A stretch of 64,000 nucleotides of DNA, from contig NZ_LGIS01000016.1 in the NCBI RefSeq assembly GCF_001187905.1, forward strand, positions 62,001 to 126,000. Reading direction: 5' to 3'. Shown one piece after another: positions 9,500 to 20,004 of the stretch (positions within the stretch are counted from its first letter, which is position 1; every line of letters begins with the position of its first letter). The notes under the pieces were generated by a model that was given only the letters and a program-made list of their open reading frames with translations, was not told the DNA's origin and did not search any database. The translations under genes and the position numbers were made by a program. This DNA comes from Pantoea sp. RIT-PI-b. GTDB lineage: Bacteria > Pseudomonadota > Gammaproteobacteria > Enterobacterales > Enterobacteriaceae.

Positions 9500-10972
9500 A
9501 TGTCCCGATTCACCGAGCAACACCTTTATATCGATGGCGCACGCGTTCCAGCTGCGGCTGGCAACACATTCCAGACCATCAACCCGGCAAACGGCGAAGT
9601 GCTGGCCGAGGTTCACGAAGCCGAGCTCACGGATGTTGATCGCGCTGTCGCCGCGGCGAAAAAAGGCCAAAAAATCTGGGCAGCGATGACCGCAATGGAA
9701 CGTTCACGCATTCTGCGTCGTGCGGTGGATATCCTGCGTGAGCGCAATGATGAACTGGCCGCGCTGGAAACCCTCGATACCGGTAAACCGCTGAGCGAAA
9801 CCCAATATGTCGATATCGTCACCGGTGCCGATGTGCTGGAGTATTACGCCGGCTTGATTCCTTCGCTGGAAGGCCAGCAAATCCCGCTGCGCGACACCTC
9901 TTTCGTCTATACCCGTCGTGAGCCGCTGGGCGTGGTGGCCGGTATCGGCGCATGGAACTACCCGATTCAGATCGCCTTGTGGAAATCGGCACCCGCGCTA
10001 GCTGCCGGTAACGCGATGATCTTCAAACCAAGCGAAGTTACGCCGCTGACCGCGCTGAAACTGGCAGAAATCTATACCGAAGCGGGCGTGCCGAACGGCG
10101 TGTTTAACGTGGTGAACGGCCGCGGCGCGGTGACCGGCCAGCTGCTGACCGACCATCCGGGCATCGATAAAGTCTCCTTCACCGGTGGCGTGGCCAGCGG
10201 CAAGAAGGTGATGGCAAATGCCGCGGGCTCAACGCTGAAAGACGTCACCATGGAACTGGGCGGTAAATCACCGCTGATCATCTTTGATGATGCCGATCTC
10301 GACCTCGCCGCAGATATCGCCATGATGGCGAACTTCTACAGCTCCGGCCAGGTTTGCACTAACGGTACGCGCGTCTTCATCCCAGCCAAACTGCAGTCGG
10401 CATTTGAAGCAAAAATCGCCGAGCGCGTGGCGCGCATCAAAGCGGGTGACCTGAATCATCCTGACACTAACTTCGGTCCGCTGGTGAGTTTCGCGCATCG
10501 TGACAACGTGATGCGCTTTATCGAATCGGGTATCAGCGAAGGTGCGCGTCTGCTGTGCGGCGGTAAACGCCTGAGCGGCGCAGCATTCGACAAGGGTGCG
10601 TGGGTAGAACCGACCGTGTTCACCGACTGCCGCGATGAGATGACCATCGTGCGCGAAGAGATCTTCGGGCCGGTGATGTCAATTCTGAGCTACGAAAGCG
10701 AAGAAGAGGTGGTTCGCCGCGCGAACGCCACTGAATTCGGCCTGGCTGCCGGTGTCGTGACGCAGGATCTTAACCGCGCGCACCGCGTGATTCACCAGAT
10801 TGAAGCCGGTATCTGCTGGATCAATACCTGGGGTGAATCGGCCGCTGAGATGCCAGTCGGAGGCTATAAGCACTCTGGCGTTGGCCGCGAAAATGGCCTG
10901 ATGACGCTGCAAAATTACACCCAGGTGAAATCAGTGCAGCTCGAAATGACCCGTTTTCAATCCGTATTTTAA
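9500..10972 (+). CDS. betB: Betaine aldehyde dehydrogenase BetB
   Basis: A 490-residue NAD(P)-dependent aldehyde dehydrogenase that oxidises betaine aldehyde to glycine betaine in the cytoplasm. Full-length compared with E. coli BetB (490). Motifs: [13 protein letters not shown] near 157, the cofactor glycine [11 protein letters not shown], the general-base glutamate MELGGKSP near 252 and the catalytic cysteine SSGQVCTNG near 286. GGAGG-type ribosome site (AAGGAG) seven bases before ATG. Second gene of betIBA; betA starts 29 bases downstream. Confidence 0.96.
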   Translation: MSRFTEQHLYIDGARVPAAAGNTFQTINPANGEVLAEVHEAELTDVDRAVAAAKKGQKIWAAMTAMERSRILRRAVDILRERNDELAALETLDTGKPLSETQYVDIVTGADVLEYYAGLIPSLEGQQIPLRDTSFVYTRREPLGVVAGIGAWNYPIQIALWKSAPALAAGNAMIFKPSEVTPLTALKLAEIYTEAGVPNGVFNVVNGRGAVTGQLLTDHPGIDKVSFTGGVASGKKVMANAAGSTLKDVTMELGGKSPLIIFDDADLDLAADIAMMANFYSSGQVCTNGTRVFIPAKLQSAFEAKIAERVARIKAGDLNHPDTNFGPLVSFAHRDNVMRFIESGISEGARLLCGGKRLSGAAFDKGAWVEPTVFTDCRDEMTIVREEIFGPVMSILSYESEEEVVRRANATEFGLAAGVVTQDLNRAHRVIHQIEAGICWINTWGESAAEMPVGGYKHSGVGRENGLMTLQNYTQVKSVQLEMTRFQSVF

Positions 10973-11001
10973 TTTTGGCTTTTTAACCTGAGGAACGACT
11001 A

Positions 11002-12681
11002 ATGGAATTTGATTACATCATTATCGGAGCCGGATCCGCAGGGAACGTTTTGGCGACAAGACTGACCGAAGATAGCAGCGTCAATGTACTGCTTTTAGAA
11101 GCGGGCGGCCCAGATTACCGCTTCGATTTCCGCACGCAAATGCCGGCGGCGCTGGCTTTCCCATTACAGGGCAAACGCTATAACTGGGCATACGAAACAG
11201 AACCTGAGCCGTATATGAACAACCGCCGCATGGAGTGCGGACGCGGCAAAGGTTTGGGCGGCTCATCGCTTATCAACGGCATGTGCTACATCCGCGGTAA
11301 CGCGATGGATTTGGATAACTGGGCGAAAGAACCTGGCCTCGAGAGCTGGAGCTATCTCAACTGCCTGCCCTACTATCGTAAATCTGAAACGCGCGATATC
11401 GGTGCCAACGATTATCATGGCGGCGAAGGCCCGGTAAGCATCACTACCTGCAAACCCGGCAACAATCCGCTGTTTGCTGCGATGATTGAAGCGGGCGTGC
11501 AGGCCGGTTATCCGCGCACGGACGATCTTAACGGCTATCAACAGGAAGGTTTCGGTCCAATGGACCGCTTTGTGACGCCGAAAGGTCGCCGTTCCAGCAC
11601 CGCGCGCGGTTATCTCGATACCGCGAAAACGCGTCCGAACCTGAAAATCATCACCCATGCCACCACAGACCGCATTCTATTTGACGGTAAACGTGCGATT
11701 GGCGTGCAGTATCTGCTGGGTTCCAGCAATACCTCACATAAAGTGCAGGCGCGTCGTGAAGTGCTGCTGTGCGCGGGTGCGATTGCATCGCCACAGATTC
11801 TGCAGCGTTCCGGTGTCGGCTCGGCTGAGTTAATGAAGCAGTTCGATATCCCGCTGGTGCACGATTTGCCGGGCGTGGGCGAAAACTTGCAGGATCACCT
11901 CGAAATGTACCTGCAATATGAGTGCAAAGAGCCGGTTTCGCTCTATCCGGCACTCAAATGGTGGAACCAGCCGAAAATCGGTGCCGAGTGGCTGTTTAAC
12001 GGCACCGGCGTCGGCGCCAGCAACCACTTCGAAGGCGGCGGCTTTATCCGCAGCCGCGAAGAGTTCAGCTGGCCGAATATTCAGTATCACTTCCTGCCAG
12101 TCGCGATTAACTACAACGGCTCGAATGCTGTAGAAGCACACGGTTTCCAATGCCACGTTGGCTCAATGCGCTCACCAAGCCGCGGCCATGTGCGCCTGAA
12201 ATCACGCGACCCACGTCGCGATCCGGCGATTCTGTTCAATTACATGTCGCACGAGCAGGATTGGCATGAGTTCCGCGATGCAATTCGTATCACGCGCCAA
12301 ATCATTAATCAGCCGGCGCTGGACAAGTATCGTGGCAAAGAGATTAGCCCAGGCCTGGATTGCCAGACCGATGAGCAGCTGGATGAGTTTGTGCGCAACC
12401 ACGGCGAGACCGCTTATCACCCGTGCGGCACCTGTAAAATGGGTACCGATGAAATGGCAGTGGTAGATGGTGAAGGTCGCGTGCACGGACTGGAAGCCCT
12501 GCGCGTGGTGGATGCCTCGATTATGCCGTTGATCATTACCGGCAATCTCAACGCAACCACCATTATGATTGGTGAAAAAATCGCGGATAACATTCGTGGT
12601 CGCCAACCGCTACCGCGCAGCGAAGCAGATTACTTTGTCGCCGGCGATAAACCGGTGCGCGCTGAACCGATGCGCGGATAA
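11002..12681 (+). CDS. betA: Choline dehydrogenase BetA (GMC oxidoreductase)
   Basis: A 559-residue FAD enzyme that oxidises choline to betaine aldehyde at the membrane. The dinucleotide fold [13 protein letters not shown] is at the N-terminus, [17 protein letters not shown] (GMC signature 1) near 85, [15 protein letters not shown] (signature 2) near 260, and the catalytic [10 protein letters not shown] motif near 472 followed by GNLNATTIM. All match the E. coli enzyme. It ends the operon and is followed by a strong terminator hairpin. Compare the paralog at 54664-56346, where the CGTCKMG part is altered. Confidence 0.95.
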   Translation: MEFDYIIIGAGSAGNVLATRLTEDSSVNVLLLEAGGPDYRFDFRTQMPAALAFPLQGKRYNWAYETEPEPYMNNRRMECGRGKGLGGSSLINGMCYIRGNAMDLDNWAKEPGLESWSYLNCLPYYRKSETRDIGANDYHGGEGPVSITTCKPGNNPLFAAMIEAGVQAGYPRTDDLNGYQQEGFGPMDRFVTPKGRRSSTARGYLDTAKTRPNLKIITHATTDRILFDGKRAIGVQYLLGSSNTSHKVQARREVLLCAGAIASPQILQRSGVGSAELMKQFDIPLVHDLPGVGENLQDHLEMYLQYECKEPVSLYPALKWWNQPKIGAEWLFNGTGVGASNHFEGGGFIRSREEFSWPNIQYHFLPVAINYNGSNAVEAHGFQCHVGSMRSPSRGHVRLKSRDPRRDPAILFNYMSHEQDWHEFRDAIRITRQIINQPALDKYRGKEISPGLDCQTDEQLDEFVRNHGETAYHPCGTCKMGTDEMAVVDGEGRVHGLEALRVVDASIMPLIITGNLNATTIMIGEKIADNIRGRQPLPRSEADYFVAGDKPVRAEPMRG

Positions 12682-12692
12682 CCACGCCATTC

Positions 12693-12724
12693 GCAGGGTA
12701 ACGTTCTGTTACCCTGCTCTTTTA
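12693..12724 (+). terminator. Rho-independent terminator after betIBA
   Basis: GCAGGGTAAC and GTTACCCTGC form a perfect 10-base stem with loop GTTCT, followed by TCTTTT. Eleven bases after the betA stop. Confidence 0.85.
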
Positions 12725-12833
12725 CTTCATAACTCAATAAATCAATTGGTTATATCTCCGTCTGGCTATGCTAAGTCTTAGCCGTTACCATATCTGCAAA
12801 AGTAACTTTGCACAGTGATTGACGGAAAGTGAT

Positions 12834-15800
12834 ATGACTTCAGTGAATAGCGATCATCATGATTTAGCCGATACGTTCGCCTCGTTTTCTTTTCATCAGA
12901 GCATGCTGCTTAATCTGCTGGCGGTGATGGCGCCCTTATCGAAAACGGCGATCATGGCGGCGTTAAACGCTTTTGACAGCAAACCCTGTCGTATCAATCA
13001 TCCCGAGTTAGATGCCTTATTGGAGGAGTTTCAACAAGCGGGTTTGATTGCCCTGGTGGAACAACGCTGGCAGCTCACTAAAAACTACGAAAATAAGGTT
13101 GTTTTGCAGCTGTTACGCCATCCCGAAGTCCTACACGCCGTTCTTGATCATTGCAGTACCTATCGCACCAAAGTCGTCGATATTCATAAGACACTTATGT
13201 GGATGTCTGCGCTGGCGGGAATGATGGATCAGCTCACCGAGCAGACTATCCGTTGGCGCTATTACGGAAATTTCCAACTGGACGATCACCCTGCCATTAA
13301 GCTGATTGCGGATGAGGCGGGAAGAGAGGCTTTTACCCTGCTGCATCACGATGTGCAAATCCTGCTGCTTTCCACCGCGCTCAGTGATGCCAGCGAGCAA
13401 TTCAAGGTCAGCCCGCAACTCTGGCAGTTCGCACGTAACTTCGCCGCAGCTTTACCAAACATTCCTGGGATGATGATTGACGCCTTAGCGCTTGAGGCAC
13501 TGTGGCGCGACGATCGTGACTTCCTGAAAACCGAATCATCTTATGCAGCTCAGTGCTGGTTGGCTTTGTATCAGGGAGAACCTCAGTCAGCGATGCAAGC
13601 CTGGCAGCTACTGGTAAAACAGCTGCGGAAGCTTACCGGCAAACGCAAACTGCAGCTGCCGCCGGAATTGGCGATATTAGCTGCCATCACCCTGTTTTCC
13701 CGTACTGAACCGCAACAGCCGGCCGAATTACTTGAACTCACAGAACAGAGCAAAAATGACAATATTGCCTGGTGGTTATTTGAAGGATTAATCACTAAGC
13801 GATTTGGTATCACGCCGAAGCAGCGCAGTTTTGAGTACATCGATAAGCCGCTCATTGGCATAGCCGGCATGTTTCAGGCCCTGATTCTGTACTGGCTTGG
13901 CGATATGCAACACGCCGAACAACAGCGTTCGCGCCTGCTGGAATTTGCGAAACAACTGGAAGAACGGGGTTATACGCTTCCCGCATTCGAAATGCGTACC
14001 CTTTTACATCATCAGTTCGCTGAACCTGCGCCTGAAAAACCCCGCCAGCGTCAGGCGATTAGCCAGCTTTGGCAGCGTAAAGAGACATGGGAATACGCGC
14101 TGGAAGCACTGGCGCAACTTTCGCCAAAGAGTAGCGAAAGCACGTCACGCCTCGCCTGGCTCTTGTCGCATAACGGCTATGGGATTGAGATGATTCCCGT
14201 GGAACAGAAACGGAATCAGCAAGGCTGGAGCAAGGGACGCTCCATCGCGTTAAAACGCCTGCGCCACGAATCCGATAAGCTGACGTGGCTGGTGGCGCAG
14301 GATCGCCAGGTCGCCAAACATATCACTTCGCACTACAACTATTACGGTTCGGATAGATATGAAGTTGACGCCAACAAAGCGCTGCCGCTGCTGGCCGGAC
14401 ATCCCGCTGTTTTCTGGCAAGATGCGCCGGATGTCCGCATCGATGTTGAGTCAGGACAAATCCAGCTCTCGATCAGCGAAAAGCACGGCCAACTTTGCCT
14501 TAGGCTCAACCCAACTTTCGACAGCCGCGATCAGGTGGTGATCGTTAATGAAACGCCGACCCGATTAGTTGCCTATGTGGTGAACGAAGCACACAGAAAA
14601 ATTGCCGCGGTACTCGGCGAAGAACTGCGAATTCCCGCAACCGCGCGCGACAAAGTTTTGCGTTCGATTACTGCCGTTGCGCCGCTGCTGCCTATTCAGG
14701 CCGATTTGCCTGAGTTCACTGCCCACATTCCTCACGTCGAGGCAGATGAAAAAATTTATGCGCAGCTGTTGCCGCTGGGCGAGGGTTTACGCTTGCAACT
14801 GCTGGTTCGCCCTCTCGTCAACGGCAGCTGGCTGCCGGTAGGTCGCGGCAATGAGATAGTGCATGGTAAGCAAGACAAGCAAGCGGTGCAGACCCGACGC
14901 GATTTGAAACGCGAAGAGTCCAGCATGCAGCAAATTTTGCAAGCCTGCCCCCTATTGACGGAAACGGAGCAGGATAACCAGGAATGGCAATTTAACCAGA
15001 CGCAGGATGCACTGGAAATGCTGAGCCAATTGCGAAGTGTCGATGGCAATTTACTCGAATGCGTCTGGCCCGAAGGTGAGCGGATGCGCTTTACCGGCCG
15101 CCGTGATATGCGTGCGTTAACGCTTAACGTGAAGCGTCAGGGAGAATGGTTCGCGTTATCCGGTGAGTTGAAGCTGGATGACGATAAAGTGCTAAAACTG
15201 CGTGAATTGTTGAAACTGGTTGAGGAGAGCGAGGGACGCTTTATTCGCCTTGGCGATCAAGAGTGGCTGGCACTGGATCATCAGCTGCGCCAACGTTTGC
15301 AACAGTTAATGCTGATGGCGGTAAAAGACAATAAGGCGCTGACGGTTAATACATTAACCCTGCCGTTTATCAAAACGCTCGCTGAAGAAGTCGGCGATTT
15401 GCGTGGCGATAGCGATTGGCAGCAGCAGTTGCATGAATTAAAGGCCAGAGAGAAACATCTGCCTGTCCTACCGAGTACGCTCAAAGCCGAATTACGCGAT
15501 TATCAACTGGAAGGATTCTATTGGCTTTCACGTCTGGCGCATTGGGGTGTGGGCGCCTGCCTGGCGGATGATATGGGACTGGGGAAAACCTTGCAGACGT
15601 TAGCGCTGCTGCTGGAACGTGCTCCGCATGGCCCACAACTGGTTATCGCCCCCACATCCGTGACCTACAACTGGCTGAGCGAAAGCGCCAAATTTGCGCC
15701 AACGTTGCAGATGCGCGATTTTCGCTATCGCCGTGATATCTCTGATATCGGCGAATTTGATGTCGTGGTTGTCAGTTACGGCATGCTGCTGCAGGAAGCT

Positions 15801-16841
15801 GAACGCTTTGCCGCTACGCAATGGCACAGTGTGGTTTTGGACGAAGCTCAGGCGATCAAAAATGCGCAGACCCAACGCGCAAAAGCAGTGATGGCATTGA
15901 AGGCCGATTTTCGCTTAGCGCTCAGCGGCACGCCGATTGAAAACCATCTTGGTGAGCTGTGGAGTTTGTTCCGTTTCATTAATCCGCGTTTGCTGGGCGA
16001 TCAAAAATCCTTTAGCCAAAAATTCACAGTGCCGATCGAGCATGGCAGCAAGCTCGCCGCTTCGACGTTGAAGCAACTGATAAAGCCGTTTGTCCTGCGC
16101 AGAACCAAAGCTCAGGTGCTTGACGAGCTTCCGCCGCGCACAGATGTTCTTCATCAAATTCCCCTGAGCGAGAGTGAAAAACATTGGTACGAGGCGCTGC
16201 GCCAGCAGGCCATTGAGAATCTGCAAGAGAGCAAAGACCTCAGTACCATTCAGGTGCTGGCGGAGATTACGCGCCTGCGTAGATTCTGCTGCAACCCTTC
16301 ACTGGTTCTGCACGACGTTTCGCTGGAGAGTAGCAAGCTCAAGGCCTGCCTTGAAATCGTTAATGAATTACGCGAAAACCACCACAAAGCTTTGGTGTTT
16401 AGTCAGTTTGTTGACCATCTTGCCCTGCTGCGCGCAGCACTCGATGAACAGAATATCGCTTATCAATATCTGGATGGTTCAACGCCTCCGGCTGAGCGGA
16501 AAAAGCGTGTAAATGATTTTCAGGCGGGTACGGGCGATCTGTTCCTCATCAGTTTGAAAGCCGGTGGTACCGGACTTAATTTAACCGCGGCAGATTACGT
16601 TATTCATCTCGATCCGTGGTGGAATCCTGCGGTAGAAGATCAGGCCAGCGATCGCGCCCATCGTATCGGTCAGGAGCGACCAGTGACTGTCTATCGGCTG
16701 GTAATGGAAGGCACGATTGAAGAACAGATTGTTGGCCTGCATAACCGTAAACGTCAGCTGGCAGCCGACTTACTGGAAGGCAGTGATAGCGTGGGGAAAA
16801 TGAATACCGAGACATTGTTGTCGGTGTTGCGTGGGGATTAA
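12834..16841 (+). CDS. Very large SNF2-family helicase/ATPase
   Basis: A 1335-residue protein with a complete SNF2 ATPase core in its last third: Walker A DDMGLGKTLQT near 912, Walker B DEAQAIKN near 1003, LSGTPIENHLGELWSLF near 1027, GGTGLNLT near 1244 and arginine-finger motif DRAHRIGQ near 1273. No SWIM zinc finger was seen. The first ~850 residues match nothing I can name: a winged-helix-like start, then long helical stretches. SNF2 proteins translocate on duplex DNA and remodel protein-DNA complexes; bacterial members include RapA-like and phage-defence proteins, but the role here is unknown. ATG 12834 (GGAA upstream) is preferred to the TTG at 12819. It stands alone, between betA's terminator and an unrelated hydrolase. 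Confidence 0.85.
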   Translation: MTSVNSDHHDLADTFASFSFHQSMLLNLLAVMAPLSKTAIMAALNAFDSKPCRINHPELDALLEEFQQAGLIALVEQRWQLTKNYENKVVLQLLRHPEVLHAVLDHCSTYRTKVVDIHKTLMWMSALAGMMDQLTEQTIRWRYYGNFQLDDHPAIKLIADEAGREAFTLLHHDVQILLLSTALSDASEQFKVSPQLWQFARNFAAALPNIPGMMIDALALEALWRDDRDFLKTESSYAAQCWLALYQGEPQSAMQAWQLLVKQLRKLTGKRKLQLPPELAILAAITLFSRTEPQQPAELLELTEQSKNDNIAWWLFEGLITKRFGITPKQRSFEYIDKPLIGIAGMFQALILYWLGDMQHAEQQRSRLLEFAKQLEERGYTLPAFEMRTLLHHQFAEPAPEKPRQRQAISQLWQRKETWEYALEALAQLSPKSSESTSRLAWLLSHNGYGIEMIPVEQKRNQQGWSKGRSIALKRLRHESDKLTWLVAQDRQVAKHITSHYNYYGSDRYEVDANKALPLLAGHPAVFWQDAPDVRIDVESGQIQLSISEKHGQLCLRLNPTFDSRDQVVIVNETPTRLVAYVVNEAHRKIAAVLGEELRIPATARDKVLRSITAVAPLLPIQADLPEFTAHIPHVEADEKIYAQLLPLGEGLRLQLLVRPLVNGSWLPVGRGNEIVHGKQDKQAVQTRRDLKREESSMQQILQACPLLTETEQDNQEWQFNQTQDALEMLSQLRSVDGNLLECVWPEGERMRFTGRRDMRALTLNVKRQGEWFALSGELKLDDDKVLKLRELLKLVEESEGRFIRLGDQEWLALDHQLRQRLQQLMLMAVKDNKALTVNTLTLPFIKTLAEEVGDLRGDSDWQQQLHELKAREKHLPVLPSTLKAELRDYQLEGFYWLSRLAHWGVGACLADDMGLGKTLQTLALLLERAPHGPQLVIAPTSVTYNWLSESAKFAPTLQMRDFRYRRDISDIGEFDVVVVSYGMLLQEAERFAATQWHSVVLDEAQAIKNAQTQRAKAVMALKADFRLALSGTPIENHLGELWSLFRFINPRLLGDQKSFSQKFTVPIEHGSKLAASTLKQLIKPFVLRRTKAQVLDELPPRTDVLHQIPLSESEKHWYEALRQQAIENLQESKDLSTIQVLAEITRLRRFCCNPSLVLHDVSLESSKLKACLEIVNELRENHHKALVFSQFVDHLALLRAALDEQNIAYQYLDGSTPPAERKKRVNDFQAGTGDLFLISLKAGGTGLNLTAADYVIHLDPWWNPAVEDQASDRAHRIGQERPVTVYRLVMEGTIEEQIVGLHNRKRQLAADLLEGSDSVGKMNTETLLSVLRGD

Positions 16842-16852
16842 TTAAGATGCTC

Positions 16853-16880
16853 ATGGGCATATACCACCTTATATGCCCAT
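16853..16880 (+). terminator. Hairpin after SNF2 gene
   Basis: ATGGGCATATA and TATATGCCCAT form perfect 11-base arms around CCACCT, followed by TTAATTCTTT. Twelve bases after the stop; likely terminator though the T-run is broken. Confidence 0.6.
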
Positions 16881-17066
16881 TTAATTCTTTATAGAGCGGC
16901 CGCAACAGAATCCAACGTCAATTTCGCTGATTGAAAGACCACAGCAATGTCGCTAAAGCCCGGATCAAAAAACCACATTAAAGTATGTTGTAACTATAAC
17001 CGTTAATTTGCCTCGTCGCATTTGGTAATACAAAGCCGCGCCCTCCTGCTGGCTTTTCTGCTTCAA

Positions 17067-17092
17067 TGGGCCTCCCATTTCATGAGGGCCCA
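17067..17092 (+). promoter_or_regulatory. Hairpin covering the ribosome site of the hydrolase at 17095
   Basis: TGGGCCTC at 17067-17074 can pair with GAGGGCCCA at 17084-17092 with one bulged G. The second arm is the Shine-Dalgarno sequence of the next gene, so the stem would hide it. No trigger is evident. Confidence 0.35.
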
Positions 17093-17094
17093 CC

Positions 17095-17997
17095 ATGAAT
17101 CGCCGCCATTTTTTATCCTACCTTTCGCTTTCGGCGCTGGCCATGCGCAGCGGGATGACGTTTGCTGCTGCCACGCAAGTAACCACTAAAATTTTACCGC
17201 TGTGGCCCGATTTACCGCCAGGTGGCGGCGGCCCTTCTGGCAATGTGGTGATCTCAGACAAAGGCGCCCAACGCAATATTGTGCAGCCCACGCTTACGCT
17301 ATTAACCGCTGCTAAACCCAATGGTCGCGCGGTCTTAGTTGCCGCAGGTGGCGGCTATACGCGTATTGAGATGGGTAAAGAAGCCTGGCCCGCCGCCGCC
17401 TGGCTGACGGCACGCGGCTACACCGCCTATGTGCTGAGTTATCGCTTGCCGCATGAAGGCTGGAAAGATGGCATGATAGTTTCATTGCAGGATGCACAGC
17501 GTGCGTTGCGCATGGTGCGGCAGCGTGAAAAGCATGTCAGCGTGCTGGGATTCTCGGCTGGGGGACATCTGCTCGGCATGGCCGTGACCCGCGCAGATTA
17601 TCGTTCTTATAGGGCAACCGACGCGTTGGATAACCAACCGGCTAAAGCCGATCGCGCAGCGCTCATCTATCCGATTATCACGCTGGAGCCGCCCTATACG
17701 CATACTTCAACCCACAAGATTCTGGTCGGCAAAAAAGCCCCCACCAGTGAAGATGCACGTTGGTCAGTGCAGGAGTTCGTGAATCCGCAATCACCGCCCT
17801 TCTTTCTTGTGCAGGCTGAGGATGACCCGATCTCCGATCCCCACAACACGCTGATCATGGCCGATGCCTGTCAGCAGCAGCATGTACCGGTTGAGATGCA
17901 TCGCTACAGCAGTGGCGGACATGGCTTTGGTATGGGCAGGCCCGGCACGCCCACCGTGGCGTGGCCGGAGCTCTATGAAAAGTGGTTGAGGCGTTAA
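17095..17997 (+). CDS. Exported alpha/beta hydrolase (acetyl-esterase-like)
   Basis: A 300-residue serine hydrolase with an N-terminal export signal that begins NRRHF and continues into a hydrophobic stretch ending around TFAAA, similar to a twin-arginine signal. The catalytic serine is in [10 protein letters not shown] near 157, the acid is likely the aspartate of QAEDDPISD near 243, and the histidine lies in GGHGFGMG near 275. An oxyanion-type [10 protein letters not shown] loop occurs near 83. This is the pattern of COG0657/BD-FAE esterases, often acetyl-xylan or carbohydrate esterases; the substrate is not determined. Its stop overlaps the convergent biuret-hydrolase gene by a few bases. 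Confidence 0.75.
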   Translation: MNRRHFLSYLSLSALAMRSGMTFAAATQVTTKILPLWPDLPPGGGGPSGNVVISDKGAQRNIVQPTLTLLTAAKPNGRAVLVAAGGGYTRIEMGKEAWPAAAWLTARGYTAYVLSYRLPHEGWKDGMIVSLQDAQRALRMVRQREKHVSVLGFSAGGHLLGMAVTRADYRSYRATDALDNQPAKADRAALIYPIITLEPPYTHTSTHKILVGKKAPTSEDARWSVQEFVNPQSPPFFLVQAEDDPISDPHNTLIMADACQQQHVPVEMHRYSSGGHGFGMGRPGTPTVAWPELYEKWLRR

Positions 17998-18701
17998 CTT
18001 ACCTCAGCCGCTTGTTTGCTGGCTAACCCGGCCAGCAAGGTCTGTGAACTGGCAACCGCGCCAAAAATCCCGCCCTGCATATGAATCATGCTGAGTGCCG
18101 CTTCGTGATGCTTTAATTCGGTCGCGGCACAGCAATCGGACAACACCAGGCACTCGAAACCGCGATCGTTGGCTTCGCGCAGCGTGGTATGTACGCACAC
18201 ATCGGTGGTGATACCGCCGATGATCAGATTGCGAATACCGCGACTGTGCAGGATGAGCTCCAGATCGGTGGCGTAAAACGAGCCTTTCCCCGGTTTATCA
18301 ATGATGATTTCACCCGGCAGCGGCGCCAGTTCCGGAATAATTTCCCAGCCAGGTTCGCCGCGAACCAGAATGCGCCCGCACGGACCCGGCGCCCCAATTT
18401 CCGCCTGCATGCGTTTCGAGCGCCAGCGCTTGTTGGCCGGAAGATCGCTGAGATCCGGCCGATGCCCTTCGCGGGTATGAATGATCGGAAATCCCAACTC
18501 GCGCATCTTCGCCAGCACCTGCTGTAGCGGCTTGATTGGCGCGCGCGTCAACGCGATGTCGTAGCCCATGCTGTCGACATAACCGCCCTTGCCGCAGAAG
18601 TCGGTTTGCATATCAATAACAACCAGCGCGGTATCCTGCGGGCTGCAACGACCGTCATACGGCCACAAATAAGGAGTTGAATCAATCGCATAATCAGGCA
18701 T
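17994..18701 (-). CDS. biuH: Biuret-hydrolase-like cysteine hydrolase (isochorismatase superfamily)
   Basis: A 235-residue cysteine hydrolase. The catalytic triad reads Asp30 (VVIDMQTDF), Lys136 ([10 protein letters not shown]) and Cys169 ([11 protein letters not shown]), with the spacing I recall for Rhizobium BiuH (Asp36, Lys142, Cys175), and stretches such as [19 protein letters not shown] and [12 protein letters not shown] agree with BiuH as I remember it. BiuH converts biuret to allophanate and ammonia. Close relatives act on N-carbamoylsarcosine or ureidoacrylate, so the substrate is inferred. It is the third gene of an operon with amidase and NCS1 permease; its ATG overlaps the permease stop by eight bases. 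The sigma-54 promoter upstream of the operon agrees with a nitrogen-supply role. Confidence 0.75.
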   Translation of the reverse strand: MPDYAIDSTPYLWPYDGRCSPQDTALVVIDMQTDFCGKGGYVDSMGYDIALTRAPIKPLQQVLAKMRELGFPIIHTREGHRPDLSDLPANKRWRSKRMQAEIGAPGPCGRILVRGEPGWEIIPELAPLPGEIIIDKPGKGSFYATDLELILHSRGIRNLIIGGITTDVCVHTTLREANDRGFECLVLSDCCAATELKHHEAALSMIHMQGGIFGAVASSQTLLAGLASKQAAEVS

Positions 18702-20004
18702 TTTTTTCCTCCATCACCTTCACTACGCTTTCACGTTTGAATTTGACAATCAGCGTGTAACTGGCCGCGGCAGTGACCAAACCAATCACCGCTTCACCGA
18801 ACTGCGGGAAGGCAATGTGCGCAATTACCGCACACAAACTCCCTATCGCCCAGCCGGCGAAGGCGCTACCACGCAGACGACGCGCTTTACGCTGCTCGCT
18901 GATTTTGGCCATAAAGATCAAATCGACGATCATCACCGCGCCAAACGGCGGTACCACAATGCCAAGCAAACTTAGCCATTCAAGGAAGTAGGACCATACG
19001 CCAGCCAGCGCCAGTGCCCCGCCGATGACGCCGAGAATCACCGTCCACAGACGCATCTTGCTGCTGAACAGATGGCTGAAGCCCACCGCGCCGTTATACA
19101 GGCAGTGCGTGCATACCGAACCGAGGTTGATGAATACGAATAGGAAGGCGATGACTGAGAGCAGCATGCCGTGACCCATTAACATCGGCAGGAAGTTGCC
19201 ACCGTTGCTCGCCGGATCAACTGCCGCGCCGACCGCGACAATCACGACGCCAAACAGGTAGGAGATGACGTTCGCCATCGGGAAAGCCGAAAACGCCGCG
19301 ATCACCGCTGATTTACCGTCTTTTGACCAGCGGGTAAAGTCAGCAGTCATGGTACCCGAATCAGCGAAACCGGCGACCACCATCGTCACCGCAGTGCCCA
19401 TGCTCATCACGCCCACCGCGCCGCTGCCCCCTTTAAACTGCGTAATGGTGCTGAAATCATGATGCTGGCCAATCAGCCATAAAGCCACTAAACCCAGCAC
19501 CACAAACAGCGGCGCGGCGATAAGGCCGAGCACCGACAGCGCGCGCACCCCGAGAAACGTAATCGCGGTATACAGCACCATGGCGAACGCCGTCACCGCC
19601 AGCGCATTCCAGCCAAAAGTTTGATTGATCACCGTGCCCGTCAAGCCGGTCTGGAAGGCATACCAGCCAATCACCACCGTCGACAGGAAGCCAGAGACCA
19701 AAATGTAACCTTTAGTGCCGAAGGTGCGCTTCGCCTGTAGCGCGAAGTTCATGCCGGTATTGCCAGCAAACCAGCTCAGCGCGCCGACATAAGCAAACAG
19801 CACCAGGTTGCCCAGCAAAATCGCTATCAACGCGGGCCAAAAACCGAGATGCCAGGTAATGATGCCGCCGAACAGCGCGTTGGTGAGGATCATAGGAAAA
19901 CCGAACCACACTGCCGATACCGAGCCGGTGGAGTGGCGATGGCTGAGCGGTACCGGCTCGTGTTCGAACTCCTGCTCCAGAGCAGGTGAATTTTTGTTAG
20001 TCAT
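18694..20004 (-). CDS. NCS1-family permease (CodB-like)
   Basis: A 436-residue inner-membrane transporter of the nucleobase:cation symporter-1 family, with about twelve hydrophobic segments. The [17 protein letters not shown] loop parallels the GTLTADF loop of cytosine permease CodB. Family substrates are cytosine, allantoin, hydantoins and related ureides; between an amidase and a biuret-type hydrolase, uptake of an N-rich ureide or biuret-like compound is the natural inference. The frame is open further upstream, but the ATG at 20004 ([11 protein letters not shown]) starts the family-like sequence, with the start overlapping the end of the amidase by eight bases. Confidence 0.82.
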   Translation of the reverse strand: MTNKNSPALEQEFEHEPVPLSHRHSTGSVSAVWFGFPMILTNALFGGIITWHLGFWPALIAILLGNLVLFAYVGALSWFAGNTGMNFALQAKRTFGTKGYILVSGFLSTVVIGWYAFQTGLTGTVINQTFGWNALAVTAFAMVLYTAITFLGVRALSVLGLIAAPLFVVLGLVALWLIGQHHDFSTITQFKGGSGAVGVMSMGTAVTMVVAGFADSGTMTADFTRWSKDGKSAVIAAFSAFPMANVISYLFGVVIVAVGAAVDPASNGGNFLPMLMGHGMLLSVIAFLFVFINLGSVCTHCLYNGAVGFSHLFSSKMRLWTVILGVIGGALALAGVWSYFLEWLSLLGIVVPPFGAVMIVDLIFMAKISEQRKARRLRGSAFAGWAIGSLCAVIAHIAFPQFGEAVIGLVTAAASYTLIVKFKRESVVKVMEEKNA

